A stretch of DNA of 64,000 nt, taken from contig DATAAZ010000006.1 of the NCBI GenBank assembly GCA_036259875.1, forward strand, positions 38,058-102,057, in the 5' to 3' direction. The notes below the pieces were generated by a model. It was not told the origin of the DNA, made no database searches, and was given only the letters and a program-made list of their open reading frames with translations. This document shows positions 6,850 through 17,208 of this stretch, piece by piece. Both the position numbers and the translations under genes were made by a program. Every line of letters starts with the position of its first letter. Position 1 is the first letter of the stretch. The stretch is from DATAAZ01 sp036259875. Its GTDB lineage: Bacteria > Actinomycetota > Thermoleophilia > Gaiellales > Gaiellaceae.

Positions 6850-7449
6850 CACGACGTAGACCGTGACGTACACCACGATCCACATTACGTCCACGAAGTG
6901 CCAGTAGATCCCCGGGATCTCGACGCCGAGGTGCTCGTGCTCCTTCGGCCCGTAGTGGCCCCGGACGGCGCGGATCAGCGCGTACGCGAGCAGGTTGAGC
7001 CCGACGAACACGTGCGCGCCGTGAAGGCCGGTCAGGCCGTAGAAGGTCGAACCGAACGCGAGGTCGTTCGGGGCGAAGCCGATCCGCGTGTATTCGCGGA
7101 TCTGGATGAGGAGGAACGTGAGCCCGAGGAGGAACGTGAGCGTGAGCCCCGCGACGAGGCCCGCCCGGTAGTTGCGCTTGATCGACTGGAGAGCCCAGTG
7201 CATCGTGAAGCTCGACGTGACGAGGATGATCGTGTTCACGAGCGCGAGGTAGACGGGGAGTTCGAAGCCCTCGGGCGGCCACGTCTCGTTCTGCACGACC
7301 ACGCGGGCAAAGAAGTAAGCCGTGAAGAATGACCCGAAGAGCATCACCTCGGACGCGATGAAGATGTAGATCCCGAGGAGGCGCGCATCGACGCGCGAGC
7401 TCGCGTTCGCCGGAGGCGGGTGCTCGTGCGCGTGCGCGGCCGTCGCCAT
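6847..7449 (-). CDS. ctaE: Cytochrome c oxidase subunit III
   Basis: Membrane subunit of the haem-copper oxidase, 200 aa with five predicted helices, the common length for short bacterial subunit III. Typical segments are LGIYIFIASEVMLFGSFFTA with its conserved Glu, FYGLTGLHGAHVFVGL and PGIYWHFVDVMWIVVYVTVY. A His-rich cytoplasmic N-terminus (AHAHEHPPPA) precedes the first helix. It sits 3 nt downstream of the double Usp-like gene and so is part of ctaC-ctaD-usp-ctaE-usp. The stop codon belongs to a palindromic repeat. Confidence 0.95.
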   Translation of the reverse strand: MATAAHAHEHPPPANASSRVDARLLGIYIFIASEVMLFGSFFTAYFFARVVVQNETWPPEGFELPVYLALVNTIILVTSSFTMHWALQSIKRNYRAGLVAGLTLTFLLGLTFLLIQIREYTRIGFAPNDLAFGSTFYGLTGLHGAHVFVGLNLLAYALIRAVRGHYGPKEHEHLGVEIPGIYWHFVDVMWIVVYVTVYVV

Positions 7450-7452
7450 CGG

Positions 7453-8318
7453 TCAGGACGGGGCGGCCGCTGCCTCGGCCTCTTCGCGCGGCACCTCGAT
7501 GTGGCGGATCGGCACGTCCGTGTGCTTCCTGATCCGGCCGAGCACGTCGCGCCGCAGCCACCCGGAGGTCTCCCGCGGAAACGTCGAGATGATGATCTCG
7601 TCCACGGGCTCGTCGTGGAGCGCGTTGACGACCGCGCAGACGGGATCGGGATCGCCCACGTGGCCGGTCGCCTCAACCCCGGCGGCGCGAAGCCGCACGA
7701 GCGTCTTGTCGACGCGCCGCTCGGCGCCGGGCGGTTCCGCCGGAACGACCACGGTGAACTCCGCCGGCGACTGGGCGGCGCGCTCGCGGACGGCTTCGAG
7801 CACGGGCTCGGCGACCACCGTCTGGCTTCCGATTACGAGCACGTGGGTTCGCTCGCGCGGCTCGGTGAGATCGACGACGACGTGCTCCACCGGGATGTCG
7901 CCTGCCGCCTTCCGGGCCCGGTCGATCAGGTTTCCGCGCAGCCAGGTCGACCCGAGGCTCTCGGGGTGTGTCGAGATGATGATCTCGTCGGGCCGGTACT
8001 CATGCAGCGCGTCTTTGATCGCCTGCAGCGGATCGGGGTCTACGACCGCCCCGCGCGCCGCGATCCCGGCCTCGTGGAGAAGGTCGAGCGTCCGCCGGAG
8101 GCGCCGTTCCGCCGCGGAACGGCGCTCGTCCTGGTAGACGACGAAGCCCGCGCGCGGGGCGTTCTGCGGGCAGATGACGGTGACGCGGATCGGCCCCTCG
8201 GCGGCCCGCTTGCGAACCGCGTCGAGGAGCGTGCGCCCGACGACCGTCTCGTTCGCGACGACGAGGATGTGCCGCGGGCGCGCTCGCGCCGCTCCGCCCG
8301 GCGTCGCCGCCGCTTCCA

Positions 8319-8319
<1 letters not shown>
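7453..8319 (-). CDS. Double Usp-like domain protein within the oxidase operon
   Basis: 288 aa soluble protein with two tandem Usp-like domains. The first runs from RHILVVANETVVGR to VEHVVVDL, the second from THVLVIGSQTVVAE to IRHIEVPRE. Both contain the block DPLQAIKDALHEYRPDEIII or DPVCAVVNALHDEPVDEIII followed by STHPES or STFPRE. The ATG (8319) overlaps the ctaD TGA by one base (TGATG), so it is translated with subunit I. No GxxGxxG ATP motif is seen. The function is not established. Its fixed place between ctaD and ctaE suggests a stress-responsive or assembly partner of the oxidase (inference). Confidence 0.8.
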
Positions 8320-10337
<2,018 letters not shown>

Positions 10338-10532
10338 CAGCGAGCCCCCCGGCGCACGACCGAAAGCCTAGTCCCCGTCCCCGTGATGCTGTCGAGTTCC
10401 TGGGTCGCGCGCACCAAGCCAGAGGTCGCACTCGTCCGCAGAGAAGGCTGGCCGGCCTTGCCAAGGGCGAGAATGGGCTCTGGCACCGCGTGATCGCGGG
10501 CCAGGGGCCGACGTGCATTGGCGGCACGGAGA

Positions 10533-11312
10533 CTAGCCACCGCCGCCCTCTTCCCCGGTCGTCGTCTCGCCGGTCTCCGTCTCGCCCGTCTGCGTCTGGC
10601 CACCGGCCTGCTCCGCGGCCTCCGCGGCCCAGCGCTCGTAGTCCTCGGCGCTCAGGACACGCGCCCACGAGCGCATCGTCGCGTGGCCGAGGCCGCAGAG
10701 CTCCGTGCAGACGACTGGATACGTGCCCGTCTTGGTCGGCGTGACGACCGTCCTCGTCTCGACGCCGGGAACCGCGTCCTGCTTCATGCGGAACTCGGGC
10801 ACCCAGAACGAGTGGATGACGTCCTCCGCCGTCAAGACCAGCCGGACGGGTCGATTCACCTCCAGTACGAGCTCGCCCGTGGTGCGGTCGAGATCCGGGT
10901 AGGTGAACTTCCACGCGAACTGCTGTCCCGTGACGCGGACGACGCGGTGATCGTCCGGAATGTCCTCGACCTGCGCGAGGACGACCCCGCTGAACACGGA
11001 CATCGCGATCACGAGCGCGGCCGGGATCGCCGTCCATGTGATCTCGAGCCCCGTGTGGCCGTGGATCGGCGAGCCGTCGTCCATGTCGTCGGGCGGTGCG
11101 CGGAATTTCCAGCCCGCATACAGCGAGACGCCCGCGACGAGCGCGAAGATGAGCGCGCACACGATCGTCACGAACCAGTAGACCCCGTCGATCTTCGAGG
11201 CCTCGCGCGACGCCTGATCCGGAAGCCACGGGATGAAGTAGGCGATTCCGCCCGTCGCGATCCCGGCCACGGTGCCGATGACCACCATCTGGACGATCGC
11301 GCGCCGTCTCAA
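10533..11312 (-). CDS. ctaC: Cytochrome c oxidase subunit II
   Basis: Membrane-anchored CuA subunit that accepts electrons from cytochrome c. Hydrophobic segments lie at the N-terminus and near residues 45-67 and 93-112. The cupredoxin domain shows FAWKFTYPD, the CuA ligands in VIHSFWVPEF and CTELCGLGHATM, and a Gly/Thr/Glu-rich tail. There is no fused haem c domain. The start is uncertain. TTG 11312 gives MRRRAIVQMVV, a natural signal-like N-terminus, with TAGATT upstream. TTG 11333 and ATG 11396 are in frame; the last overlaps the divergent Ku start. First gene of the oxidase operon. Confidence 0.93.
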   Translation of the reverse strand: MRRRAIVQMVVIGTVAGIATGGIAYFIPWLPDQASREASKIDGVYWFVTIVCALIFALVAGVSLYAGWKFRAPPDDMDDGSPIHGHTGLEITWTAIPAALVIAMSVFSGVVLAQVEDIPDDHRVVRVTGQQFAWKFTYPDLDRTTGELVLEVNRPVRLVLTAEDVIHSFWVPEFRMKQDAVPGVETRTVVTPTKTGTYPVVCTELCGLGHATMRSWARVLSAEDYERWAAEAAEQAGGQTQTGETETGETTTGEEGGGG

Positions 11313-11394
11313 CGCGCCGCGGAATCTACCCAACCGACTGCCGCCGCTTACGGGCCTCGGTTTCGTCCCTCGTTGGCCGAGGCACAACCTCGAC

Positions 11395-12345
11395 ATGCCT
11401 CGCGCGATCTGGACCGGCGCCGTCTCGTTCGGGCTCGTCAACGTCCCCGTTCGCATGTACAGCGCGATCGACGAGAAGGACCTCCACTTCAACTACGTCC
11501 ACGAGCCGGACGGCAGCCGGATCGGCTACCAGAAGATCTGCAAGGCGGAGGAGAAGCCGGTCGCCGACGACGAGATCGTCAAGGCGTTCGAGTACGAGAA
11601 GGGCGAGTGGGTCTACATGACGGACGAGGACTTCGAAGCCGCGGAGGCCGACAACCTGAAGACGATCGACATCCGGGATTTCGTCCCGTACGAGGAGATC
11701 GATCCCATCTACTTCGAGCGAACGTACTACCTCGGCCCGCAGGAGAACGCGGAGAAGGTCTACGCCCTCCTCGTCCAGGCGATGGAGCGGTCGGGGCTCG
11801 CCGCGATCGCGAAATACGTGATGCGCGACAAGCAGCATCTCGGGTGCCTCCGGGTCCGGGAGGGCGTCATCGCGCTCGAGAAGATGTATTTCGCGGACGA
11901 GATCCGGCACGTCGACGAGGTCGCGCCGAAGCGCGCGAAGGTGGACGACCGGGAGCTCGAGATGGCAGGGCAGCTGATCGAGAGCTTCTCCGGGCACTTC
12001 GAGCCCGAGAGGTACGAGGACACGTACCGAGACGCGCTCTGCGAGATCATCAAGGCGAAGCGGACGGGCAAGGAGACGCGCCGCGAGCCGCGCGAGGAGC
12101 CCGAAGAGACGCCGGATCTGATGGCGGCGCTTCGCGCGAGCCTCGAGGCCGCCCAGCGGCGGCGCTCGGGCACGCGCGCCCGCGGCGGGACCGCGTCCGG
12201 GAGCGGCGCCGCGGCGTCGCCCGACGGCGAGCTCGAGAAGCTCTCGAAGGACGAGCTCTACGAGCGCGCGAAGGAGCTCGACGTCAAGGGGCGCGCCGAC
12301 ATGTCCAAGGACGAGCTCATCGAGGCTCTCCAGGCCGCGGCGTAA
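11395..12345 (+). CDS. ku: DNA end-binding protein Ku
   Basis: Bacterial Ku homodimer subunit for non-homologous end joining, 316 aa. It begins MPRAIWTGAVSFGLVNVPVR, the standard Ku opening. The core carries RTYYLGP, ALLVQAMERSGLAAI and EMAGQLIESF. After a basic, low-complexity linker (about 235-275) the C-terminus holds a SAP/Rho-N-like helical motif (LSKDELYERAKELDVKGRADM), common on actinobacterial Ku. LigD is not in the window. Divergent from ctaC, with the start codons nearly adjacent if ctaC begins early. Confidence 0.96.
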   Translation: MPRAIWTGAVSFGLVNVPVRMYSAIDEKDLHFNYVHEPDGSRIGYQKICKAEEKPVADDEIVKAFEYEKGEWVYMTDEDFEAAEADNLKTIDIRDFVPYEEIDPIYFERTYYLGPQENAEKVYALLVQAMERSGLAAIAKYVMRDKQHLGCLRVREGVIALEKMYFADEIRHVDEVAPKRAKVDDRELEMAGQLIESFSGHFEPERYEDTYRDALCEIIKAKRTGKETRREPREEPEETPDLMAALRASLEAAQRRRSGTRARGGTASGSGAAASPDGELEKLSKDELYERAKELDVKGRADMSKDELIEALQAAA

Positions 12346-12349
12346 GCTC

Positions 12350-12469
12350 GTGGCGAAGGACGAGACGAGTCACGCAGCACCTGCGAGCGCGAAGGCGGTA
12401 GCCGTGGGCGTGGCGCTCTTCTTCTTCGCGGTGGTCGTCGCGGCGATCGCGTACGCGCTGGCCGGTTAG
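12350..12469 (+). CDS. 39-aa single-helix membrane microprotein
   Basis: GTG 12350 to TAG 12469, starting 5 nt after the Ku stop. A polar N-terminus (AKDETSHAAPASAKA) precedes one membrane helix (VGVALFFFAVVVAAIAYALA). No family is recognised. Support is positional: tight spacing behind ku and a coherent polar-then-hydrophobic layout. A second microprotein and a DUF6766 membrane protein follow. It could be a chance open frame. Confidence 0.45.
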   Translation: MAKDETSHAAPASAKAVAVGVALFFFAVVVAAIAYALAG

Positions 12470-12496
12470 CCGTCCCTAGCCGTCCGGGGACGCGGC

Positions 12497-12502
12497 TAGG
12501 TT
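12497..12502 (+). promoter_or_regulatory. Leaderless -10 element of the 27-aa microprotein
   Basis: TAGGTT ends 7 nt before GTG 12510, the same geometry as at tatA (1747), 18262 and 54040. It supports transcription starting at this tiny gene. Confidence 0.45.
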
Positions 12503-12509
12503 CCGCGCA

Positions 12510-12593
12510 GTGCGCGTGATGTTCGCGACGTACGTGACGCTGGTCGCGGCCGGGATCGCCTTCTACATCGTCGTCGGCCTGCGCCACCTGTGA
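12510..12593 (+). CDS. 27-aa membrane microprotein coupled to the DUF6766 gene
   Basis: GTG 12510 (or ATG 12519) to TGA 12593, about 27 residues, nearly all one hydrophobic helix (FATYVTLVAAGIAFYIVVGL) ending RHL. Its TGA overlaps the GTG of the next gene as GTGA, and a TANNNT -10 sits 7 nt before its start, so it looks like the first gene of a two-gene leaderless transcript. No family is recognised. A regulatory or subunit role for the neighbouring membrane protein is inference. Confidence 0.55.
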   Translation: MRVMFATYVTLVAAGIAFYIVVGLRHL

Positions 12594-13264
12594 CCAGGTC
12601 CCTCCGGGCGAACTCGCTCTCCCTCTTCTTCCTCGCGATCTTCCTCGCCACGATCGTCGCGCAGTCGATCGTGGGGCTCCACGAGTACAACGAGAGACAG
12701 AGCGCGCACGACCAGAACGAGATCGGCTGGTGGCGCTACGTCCGCTCGTCCCCGTTCGGCGTCGCGGTGCTCGAGAACTGGCAGTCGGAGTGGCTCCAGT
12801 TTTTCCTCTTCATCCTCGCGACGGTCTGGCTGCTCCAGCAGGGCTCGCCCGAGTCGAAGCAGCTCGACCAGGCGGGGCTCGAGAGCGACGAGATGCAGAA
12901 GGTCGGGTCGCACGCGGAGCGCGGCTCGCCGCGCTGGGCGAGACCCGGCGGCTGGCGCACGCGCCTCTACGAGAACTCGCTCCTCATCGCGTTCGGGACG
13001 ATCTTCGTCGCCTCGTGGTTCGCGCAGTCCGTCACCGGCTGGACGGAGTACAACGACGAGCAGGAGGCGCACCGCGAGCCGACCGTCTCGTGGGCGACCT
13101 ACGTGACGCGGCCGGACTTCTGGGAGAGGACGCTCCAGAACTGGCAGTCTGAGTTCCTCGCGGTCGGGACGATGGCCGTCTTCGCGGTCTACCTCCGCCA
13201 GCGCGGCTCGCCGGAGTCGAAGCCCGTCGGCGCACCGCACGACGAGACCGGCAGCACCGGCTAA
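12590..13264 (+). CDS. DUF6766-type membrane protein with internal duplication
   Basis: 224 aa, four predicted membrane helices arranged as two copies of one unit. Copy one has AQSIVGLHEYNERQSAH, ENWQSEWLQFF and QQGSPESK; copy two has AQSVTGWTEYNDEQEAH, QNWQSEFLAVG and RQRGSPESK. Each unit is helix, an acidic YNxxQxAH segment, NWQSE, helix, GSPESK. The resemblance to DUF6766 is from memory. Function is unknown. The start is GTG 12590, coupled to the microprotein upstream. Confidence 0.75.
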   Translation: MTRSLRANSLSLFFLAIFLATIVAQSIVGLHEYNERQSAHDQNEIGWWRYVRSSPFGVAVLENWQSEWLQFFLFILATVWLLQQGSPESKQLDQAGLESDEMQKVGSHAERGSPRWARPGGWRTRLYENSLLIAFGTIFVASWFAQSVTGWTEYNDEQEAHREPTVSWATYVTRPDFWERTLQNWQSEFLAVGTMAVFAVYLRQRGSPESKPVGAPHDETGSTG

Positions 13265-13276
13265 CCGCGACGCCGC

Positions 13277-14377
13277 TTAGCGAGCGACGAGCGGCAGCGC
13301 CTTGACGATCCCGACGCCCTGCTCGCGCCGCGTCTCGTCGACCGCGCGGGCGAGGTCGAGGATCGCCTGCGAGACCTCGCTCGCGGGCTCGGCAACGACG
13401 ATCGGCTCGCCCTCGTCCGCGAGCGCCGCGAGGCGGGGGTCGAACGGGATGCGCGCAAGAAGGGGCGCCTCGATCTCCTGCGAGAGCGCCTCGCCGCCGC
13501 CCGAGCCGAAGAGCTCCTCGCCGGTCGCCGCCATGTACGCCATGTTCTCGACGACCCCGAGCAGGCGCATGTTGGTCTTCCGCGCCATCTGTGCCGCGCG
13601 GACCGCGACCTGCTGCGCGGCGCGGTGCGGCGTGGTGACCACGAGCGCCTCCGCGCGCGGCAGGAGCTGGCCGAGCGAGATCGCGACGTCGCCCGTCCCC
13701 GGCGGCATGTCGACGACGAGCACCTCGAGGTCGCCCCAGTGCACGTCGGAGAGAAACTGCTCGAGCGCCCGGTGCAGCATCGGGCCCCGCCACATGACGG
13801 GCGAGTTCGCGTCGAGGAAAAACCCGATCGACATGACCTTCAGGTCGCCGCGAAGCGGCGGCAGGATCATCTTGTCCACCGCGACCGGCCGCTGGTGGAT
13901 CCCGAGCATGTGCGGGATCGAGTAGCCGTAGACGTCCGCGTCGAGGATCCCCGTCCGCCGGCCGAGGCTCGAGAACGCCGCCGCGAGGTTGGCCGCGAGC
14001 GACGACTTTCCGACCCCGCCCTTGCCGCTCGCGACCGCGATGACGCGCGTCTTCGCGTCGACGGAGATCCCGGGTGTTCGCTGCGCGACGCCTCCGCGCA
14101 GGCGCTGCGTGAGCGCCGCTCGTTCTTCCGGCGTCATGACCGTGAACGAGAGCTCGACCTGCTCGACGCCGTCGAGCGGAGCAAGCGCCCGTTCGACTTG
14201 GCTCTCGAAGCTCGCGCGAAGCGGGCAGCCCGGGACGGTGAGCGCGAGCTCGACCCCGACCCGCCGGCCGGCGACGTCGATCCGCCGCACCATGTCGAGT
14301 TCGACGACGGAGCGCCCGAGCTCGGGGTCGATCACCTGCTCGAGCGCCTTCGCGATCTGCTCGCGCGAGGGCTCCAC
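13277..14377 (-). CDS. mrp: Mrp/ApbC family Fe-S carrier P-loop ATPase
   Basis: 366 aa. The N-terminal MIP18/DUF59 domain (about 1-85) has the conserved Cys in TVPGCPLRASF. The ParA/MinD-like ATPase has the deviant Walker A SGKGGVGKSS (117-126), DADVYGYSIPHMLG and VVDMPPGTGD. Proteins of this family carry Fe-S clusters to target enzymes, often using a CxxC after GVVENM. Here that place reads GVVENMAYMAATGEELFG and no CxxC is present, as I recall for some other actinobacterial members. Convergent with the DUF6766 gene and divergent from the Gmad2 lipoprotein. Confidence 0.9.
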   Translation of the reverse strand: MEPSREQIAKALEQVIDPELGRSVVELDMVRRIDVAGRRVGVELALTVPGCPLRASFESQVERALAPLDGVEQVELSFTVMTPEERAALTQRLRGGVAQRTPGISVDAKTRVIAVASGKGGVGKSSLAANLAAAFSSLGRRTGILDADVYGYSIPHMLGIHQRPVAVDKMILPPLRGDLKVMSIGFFLDANSPVMWRGPMLHRALEQFLSDVHWGDLEVLVVDMPPGTGDVAISLGQLLPRAEALVVTTPHRAAQQVAVRAAQMARKTNMRLLGVVENMAYMAATGEELFGSGGGEALSQEIEAPLLARIPFDPRLAALADEGEPIVVAEPASEVSQAILDLARAVDETRREQGVGIVKALPLVAR

Positions 14378-14444
14378 GCTGCCAGCCTAGCAGCGTATTC
14401 CGTCCGGAAACGCCTGCAGACGGGCAGGTCGACGGCTGGGGCCG

Positions 14445-14450
14445 TACGCT
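14445..14450 (+). promoter_or_regulatory. Leaderless -10 element before the Gmad2 lipoprotein
   Basis: TACGCT lies 8 nt before ATG 14459 and matches TANNNT. No ribosome binding site is seen. Confidence 0.35.
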
Positions 14451-14458
14451 TCACGGCT

Positions 14459-14926
14459 ATGGGCGGGGTACGTCCGAGGCTCCTGAGCGTCCCGGCGCTC
14501 GCGCTCGTTCTGGCCGCGTCCGGCTGCGGCAGCGACGAGGGAACGAGCACCGCGACGGTCGCCGAACCGGGCGCGACGGCGGAGACGCGGACCGGAGACG
14601 ACGGCGAGGCCGGTCTTCCGGCGATCGTGGTCGAGTCGCCGACGCCGGGTGAGAGGGTGACGAGCCCCGTAACGGTGTCAGGCAGCGCGAACGTCTTCGA
14701 GGCGAACGTCACCGTCCGCGTGCTCGGCGCGAATGGGCGCGAGCTCGCCCACACCTTCACCACGGCGACGTGCGGGACCGGCTGCCGAGGCGAATTCTCG
14801 GTCCCGGTCGGGTTCCGCGTCCGCGAGACGGAGGCGGGCACGATCCTCGTCCACGACGACGACGCGGCCGGGACGGGCACGCCGCCGCACCAGGTTCGAG
14901 TTCCCGTCCGCCTCGCGCCCCGCTGA
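14459..14926 (+). CDS. Lipoprotein with Gmad2-type immunoglobulin-like domain
   Basis: 155 aa exported lipoprotein. The signal peptide ends in the lipobox LAASGC (Cys23), followed by a Thr/Ala/Glu-rich spacer. Residues from about 58 form a Gmad2-like beta domain: VVESPTPGERVTSPVTVSG, SANVFEANVTVRVL, FSVPVGF and GTILVHDDDAAGTGTPPHQV. The domain is found in spore germination and envelope proteins, where it is thought to bind glycans or proteins. Two Cys in ATCGTGC may form a disulfide. A leaderless start is likely. Confidence 0.8.
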   Translation: MGGVRPRLLSVPALALVLAASGCGSDEGTSTATVAEPGATAETRTGDDGEAGLPAIVVESPTPGERVTSPVTVSGSANVFEANVTVRVLGANGRELAHTFTTATCGTGCRGEFSVPVGFRVRETEAGTILVHDDDAAGTGTPPHQVRVPVRLAPR

Positions 14927-14935
14927 CAGGCGCGG

Positions 14936-15778
14936 TCAGTCGTTCGCGGGGCCGCCCGCGAGCCGCTCGAAGAGCTCGCTGCACGTCTCGACGGTCGCGG
15001 CTGCGACGACGCGCGAGCGGGCGACGACGTCGAGGCGCGCGTCCGTGAAGCGCACGTCTTCGGGCAGCTCGATCGCGAGCCCCCGCTCGCGCACGAGCAG
15101 CTGGGCGGCGGCGATGTCGACGCTGCGGGCGGGCTTCAGCGAGCACACCGCGTCGACGCGGCCGGCGGCGAGGTGGCAGAGCGCGAGTGCGAGCGAGCCG
15201 AGGACGCGCGCGCGGTAGGCGAGGCCGACCATCCCGGCGACCTTGTCGGCGAGGAGATCGGTCCGCGTCGCCTCGATCACGAGGACCTCGACGTCGTCCT
15301 TCGGTCCCGGCCCGTCCAGCGCGAGGCCGTCGAGCCGCGCGCCCTCGCCACGGGCAGCCGTCCATTCCTCGCCCGTGCCGAAGTCGTAGACGTACGCGAA
15401 GAAGACGTCCGCCATGGTCGGCCCGTCGGCGATCGCGATCGACAGGGCGAAGAAAGGGATCCCGCGCTTGGCATTGAGGCTGCCGTCGATCGGGTCGAGG
15501 ACGACGCGGAGGTCGTCGCCGCCGCTCCCGCCGATAGCCGTCTCGCCGAGCTCCTCCGAGACGAGCGTCAGCGGAACCGCGAGCCGCTCGAGGACGCGCA
15601 CGACCGCGTCCTCGGCCGCCTGGTCGATTGCGGTCGTCTCATCGCCGCCCATGCCGGCGCCGACCTTCGGCTCTCGCTCGTAACGGGTCGGCAGCTCGGC
15701 GAGAGCCCGCATGACCGCCGAGCCGGCCTCCCGGCAGACGGTTTCCCATGCGCCCGCGGCTTCGTTGCGGCCGTTCAC
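14936..15778 (-). CDS. Inositol monophosphatase family phosphatase
   Basis: 280 aa Mg-dependent phosphatase of the IMPase/FBPase superfamily. Metal and substrate motifs are GGDETTAIDQAAED, LVSEELGE (catalytic Glu) and VLDPIDGSLNAKRGIPFFAL (DPxDGS). The last motif, normally WD near the C-terminus, reads KPARSVDIAAAQ, keeping the Asp. Substrate could be inositol phosphate, fructose bisphosphate or another sugar phosphate; the sequence does not decide. Convergent with the Gmad2 lipoprotein. Confidence 0.88.
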   Translation of the reverse strand: MNGRNEAAGAWETVCREAGSAVMRALAELPTRYEREPKVGAGMGGDETTAIDQAAEDAVVRVLERLAVPLTLVSEELGETAIGGSGGDDLRVVLDPIDGSLNAKRGIPFFALSIAIADGPTMADVFFAYVYDFGTGEEWTAARGEGARLDGLALDGPGPKDDVEVLVIEATRTDLLADKVAGMVGLAYRARVLGSLALALCHLAAGRVDAVCSLKPARSVDIAAAQLLVRERGLAIELPEDVRFTDARLDVVARSRVVAAATVETCSELFERLAGGPAND

Positions 15779-15848
15779 GTTCGAGCGTCCGGGACCCGGC
15801 AGACGCGCTCAGCAGGCGTTTCTCCGGCGTGGAGCTCGAGAAACCGCT

Positions 15849-16982
15849 TCACTCGTCGAGCGGTGCGAAGAGGAGGCCGCTCGTCAGCTTCGGGAAGAAG
15901 TAAGTGCTCTTTTCGGGCATCGTCTCGCCGGCGAGCGCCACGGCTTCGACCTGCTCGATCGTGGGCGCGCGGACGAGGAACGCGGCCGACGCGCTCCCGG
16001 AGCGAACGGCTCGCTCAGCCTCGGCCGCGCTCGGCGTGTAGCGAACGTCTTCGAGCGGAAGTTGCGCGAGCGCTGTGGTGTCGAGGACGCCGAGCGGACC
16101 GCGTTCGGGGTCCGCCTCCGCCAGCACGGCTCCCTCGCGCCGCAGCACGACGAACGCGGGCCGGTCGCGCGGAACGCGGCGGAGGCGATCGAGCGCCTCG
16201 ATCGCGCCGCCGTCGAGCGTCGTGACGTGAAAGCGGCCGTTCAGCTCCGGAACGCGCCCCGACGCCACCCGGTGCGTCGGGAAGATGACGACGCCCGGGT
16301 CGTTGCGGCTGACGAGGGCGGCGAGCAGGTAGGCGGTCTCCGCGGTTCCCTCCTCCTGGTGCAGGCGGAGCGCCGTCTCGTAGCGGTGATGCCCATCCGC
16401 GATGATCACGGCGCCGCGGACGCGCGCGAGCGCCCGGCCGCGCTCAGCCGGGTCGGTGATCCGCCAGAGGCGGCTCGTAACGCCGTCGAACTCGACCTCT
16501 AGCTCGGGCGGGCGCCCGGGCGTCGGCTCGGGCGGCTGGCCCTCGTGAAGGAGGAGGACGGGCGAGAGCTTCGTCCGCACCGCGCGCAGGAGCGCGAGCC
16601 GCGCCTCCCTCTGGCGCCCGACCGTCCGCTCGTGCGGGAAAACGACGCCGGCCGCGTACGGCTCGAGCCGGATCCGCACGACGAGCCCGCGGCGTGTATG
16701 CGGCATGCCGTCCGGGCCGGGAAACTCCTCCTCGAGGAGCCACACGGCGGGGTCGATCTCGCGGACGAGGACGCCGGAACCCTTCCACGCGTCGAGAGCC
16801 CGCGCAGCGTCCGCAGGGCTGTCGGGATGGAGAAGCCGGACGACGTTGTACGGGCTCGCGGCGAGCAGGCGATCGCGGAGGTCGGGCGAGATGACGTCGT
16901 GCGGCGGGGCGACGAGCGTTTCGAGCGGCCCGGCGCGCCGGGTGTCGTAGCGGAGCGCGCGGAACGGCTTCAGGTGGGCCAC
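15849..16982 (-). CDS. DUF1015 family protein
   Basis: 377 aa conserved protein of unknown function. It has the typical opening LKPFRALRYD, then LVAPPHDVISPDLRDRL, SPYNVVRLLHPD, VFPHERT and the invariant ADGHHRYETAL block (about residue 197). The family is often linked to serine or phosphoserine metabolism by gene context, but no such gene is adjacent here. It stands alone on the minus strand with no operon partner. Confidence 0.88.
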   Translation of the reverse strand: MAHLKPFRALRYDTRRAGPLETLVAPPHDVISPDLRDRLLAASPYNVVRLLHPDSPADAARALDAWKGSGVLVREIDPAVWLLEEEFPGPDGMPHTRRGLVVRIRLEPYAAGVVFPHERTVGRQREARLALLRAVRTKLSPVLLLHEGQPPEPTPGRPPELEVEFDGVTSRLWRITDPAERGRALARVRGAVIIADGHHRYETALRLHQEEGTAETAYLLAALVSRNDPGVVIFPTHRVASGRVPELNGRFHVTTLDGGAIEALDRLRRVPRDRPAFVVLRREGAVLAEADPERGPLGVLDTTALAQLPLEDVRYTPSAAEAERAVRSGSASAAFLVRAPTIEQVEAVALAGETMPEKSTYFFPKLTSGLLFAPLDE

Positions 16983-17196
16983 CGGGCCGCCAGGCTACCG
17001 AACGCCGTCGCTCGCCCAGCGACCCGAGCGCCGTCCCTCGTACGGCACGCTCGAGGCGAAGAGTCGGCACGTTCGGCGCGCCACGGGCGCGCTGCTTCTC
17101 CGTACGCTGAACCGCGAGGGGGAACACCAGTAGGGGGCCCCGGGGGGGAGGGTCACGCGCGAGGCCCGCCGCGCGAGGCGCGTCCGTCGCGCCGCC

Positions 17197-17202
17197 TAGA
17201 CT
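17197..17202 (+). promoter_or_regulatory. Leaderless -10 element of the OB/HD gene
   Basis: TAGACT ends 6 nt before GTG 17209. The 226-nt spacer upstream (16983-17208) holds GC-rich runs and no gene that I can support. Confidence 0.4.
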
Positions 17203-17208
17203 CGAGGC

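Noticed and set aside
10338..10532. Extra small gene between ctaD and ctaC
   Set aside because: Open frames there are Arg-rich shadows with no start signal. The 195-nt spacer shows nothing I can support.
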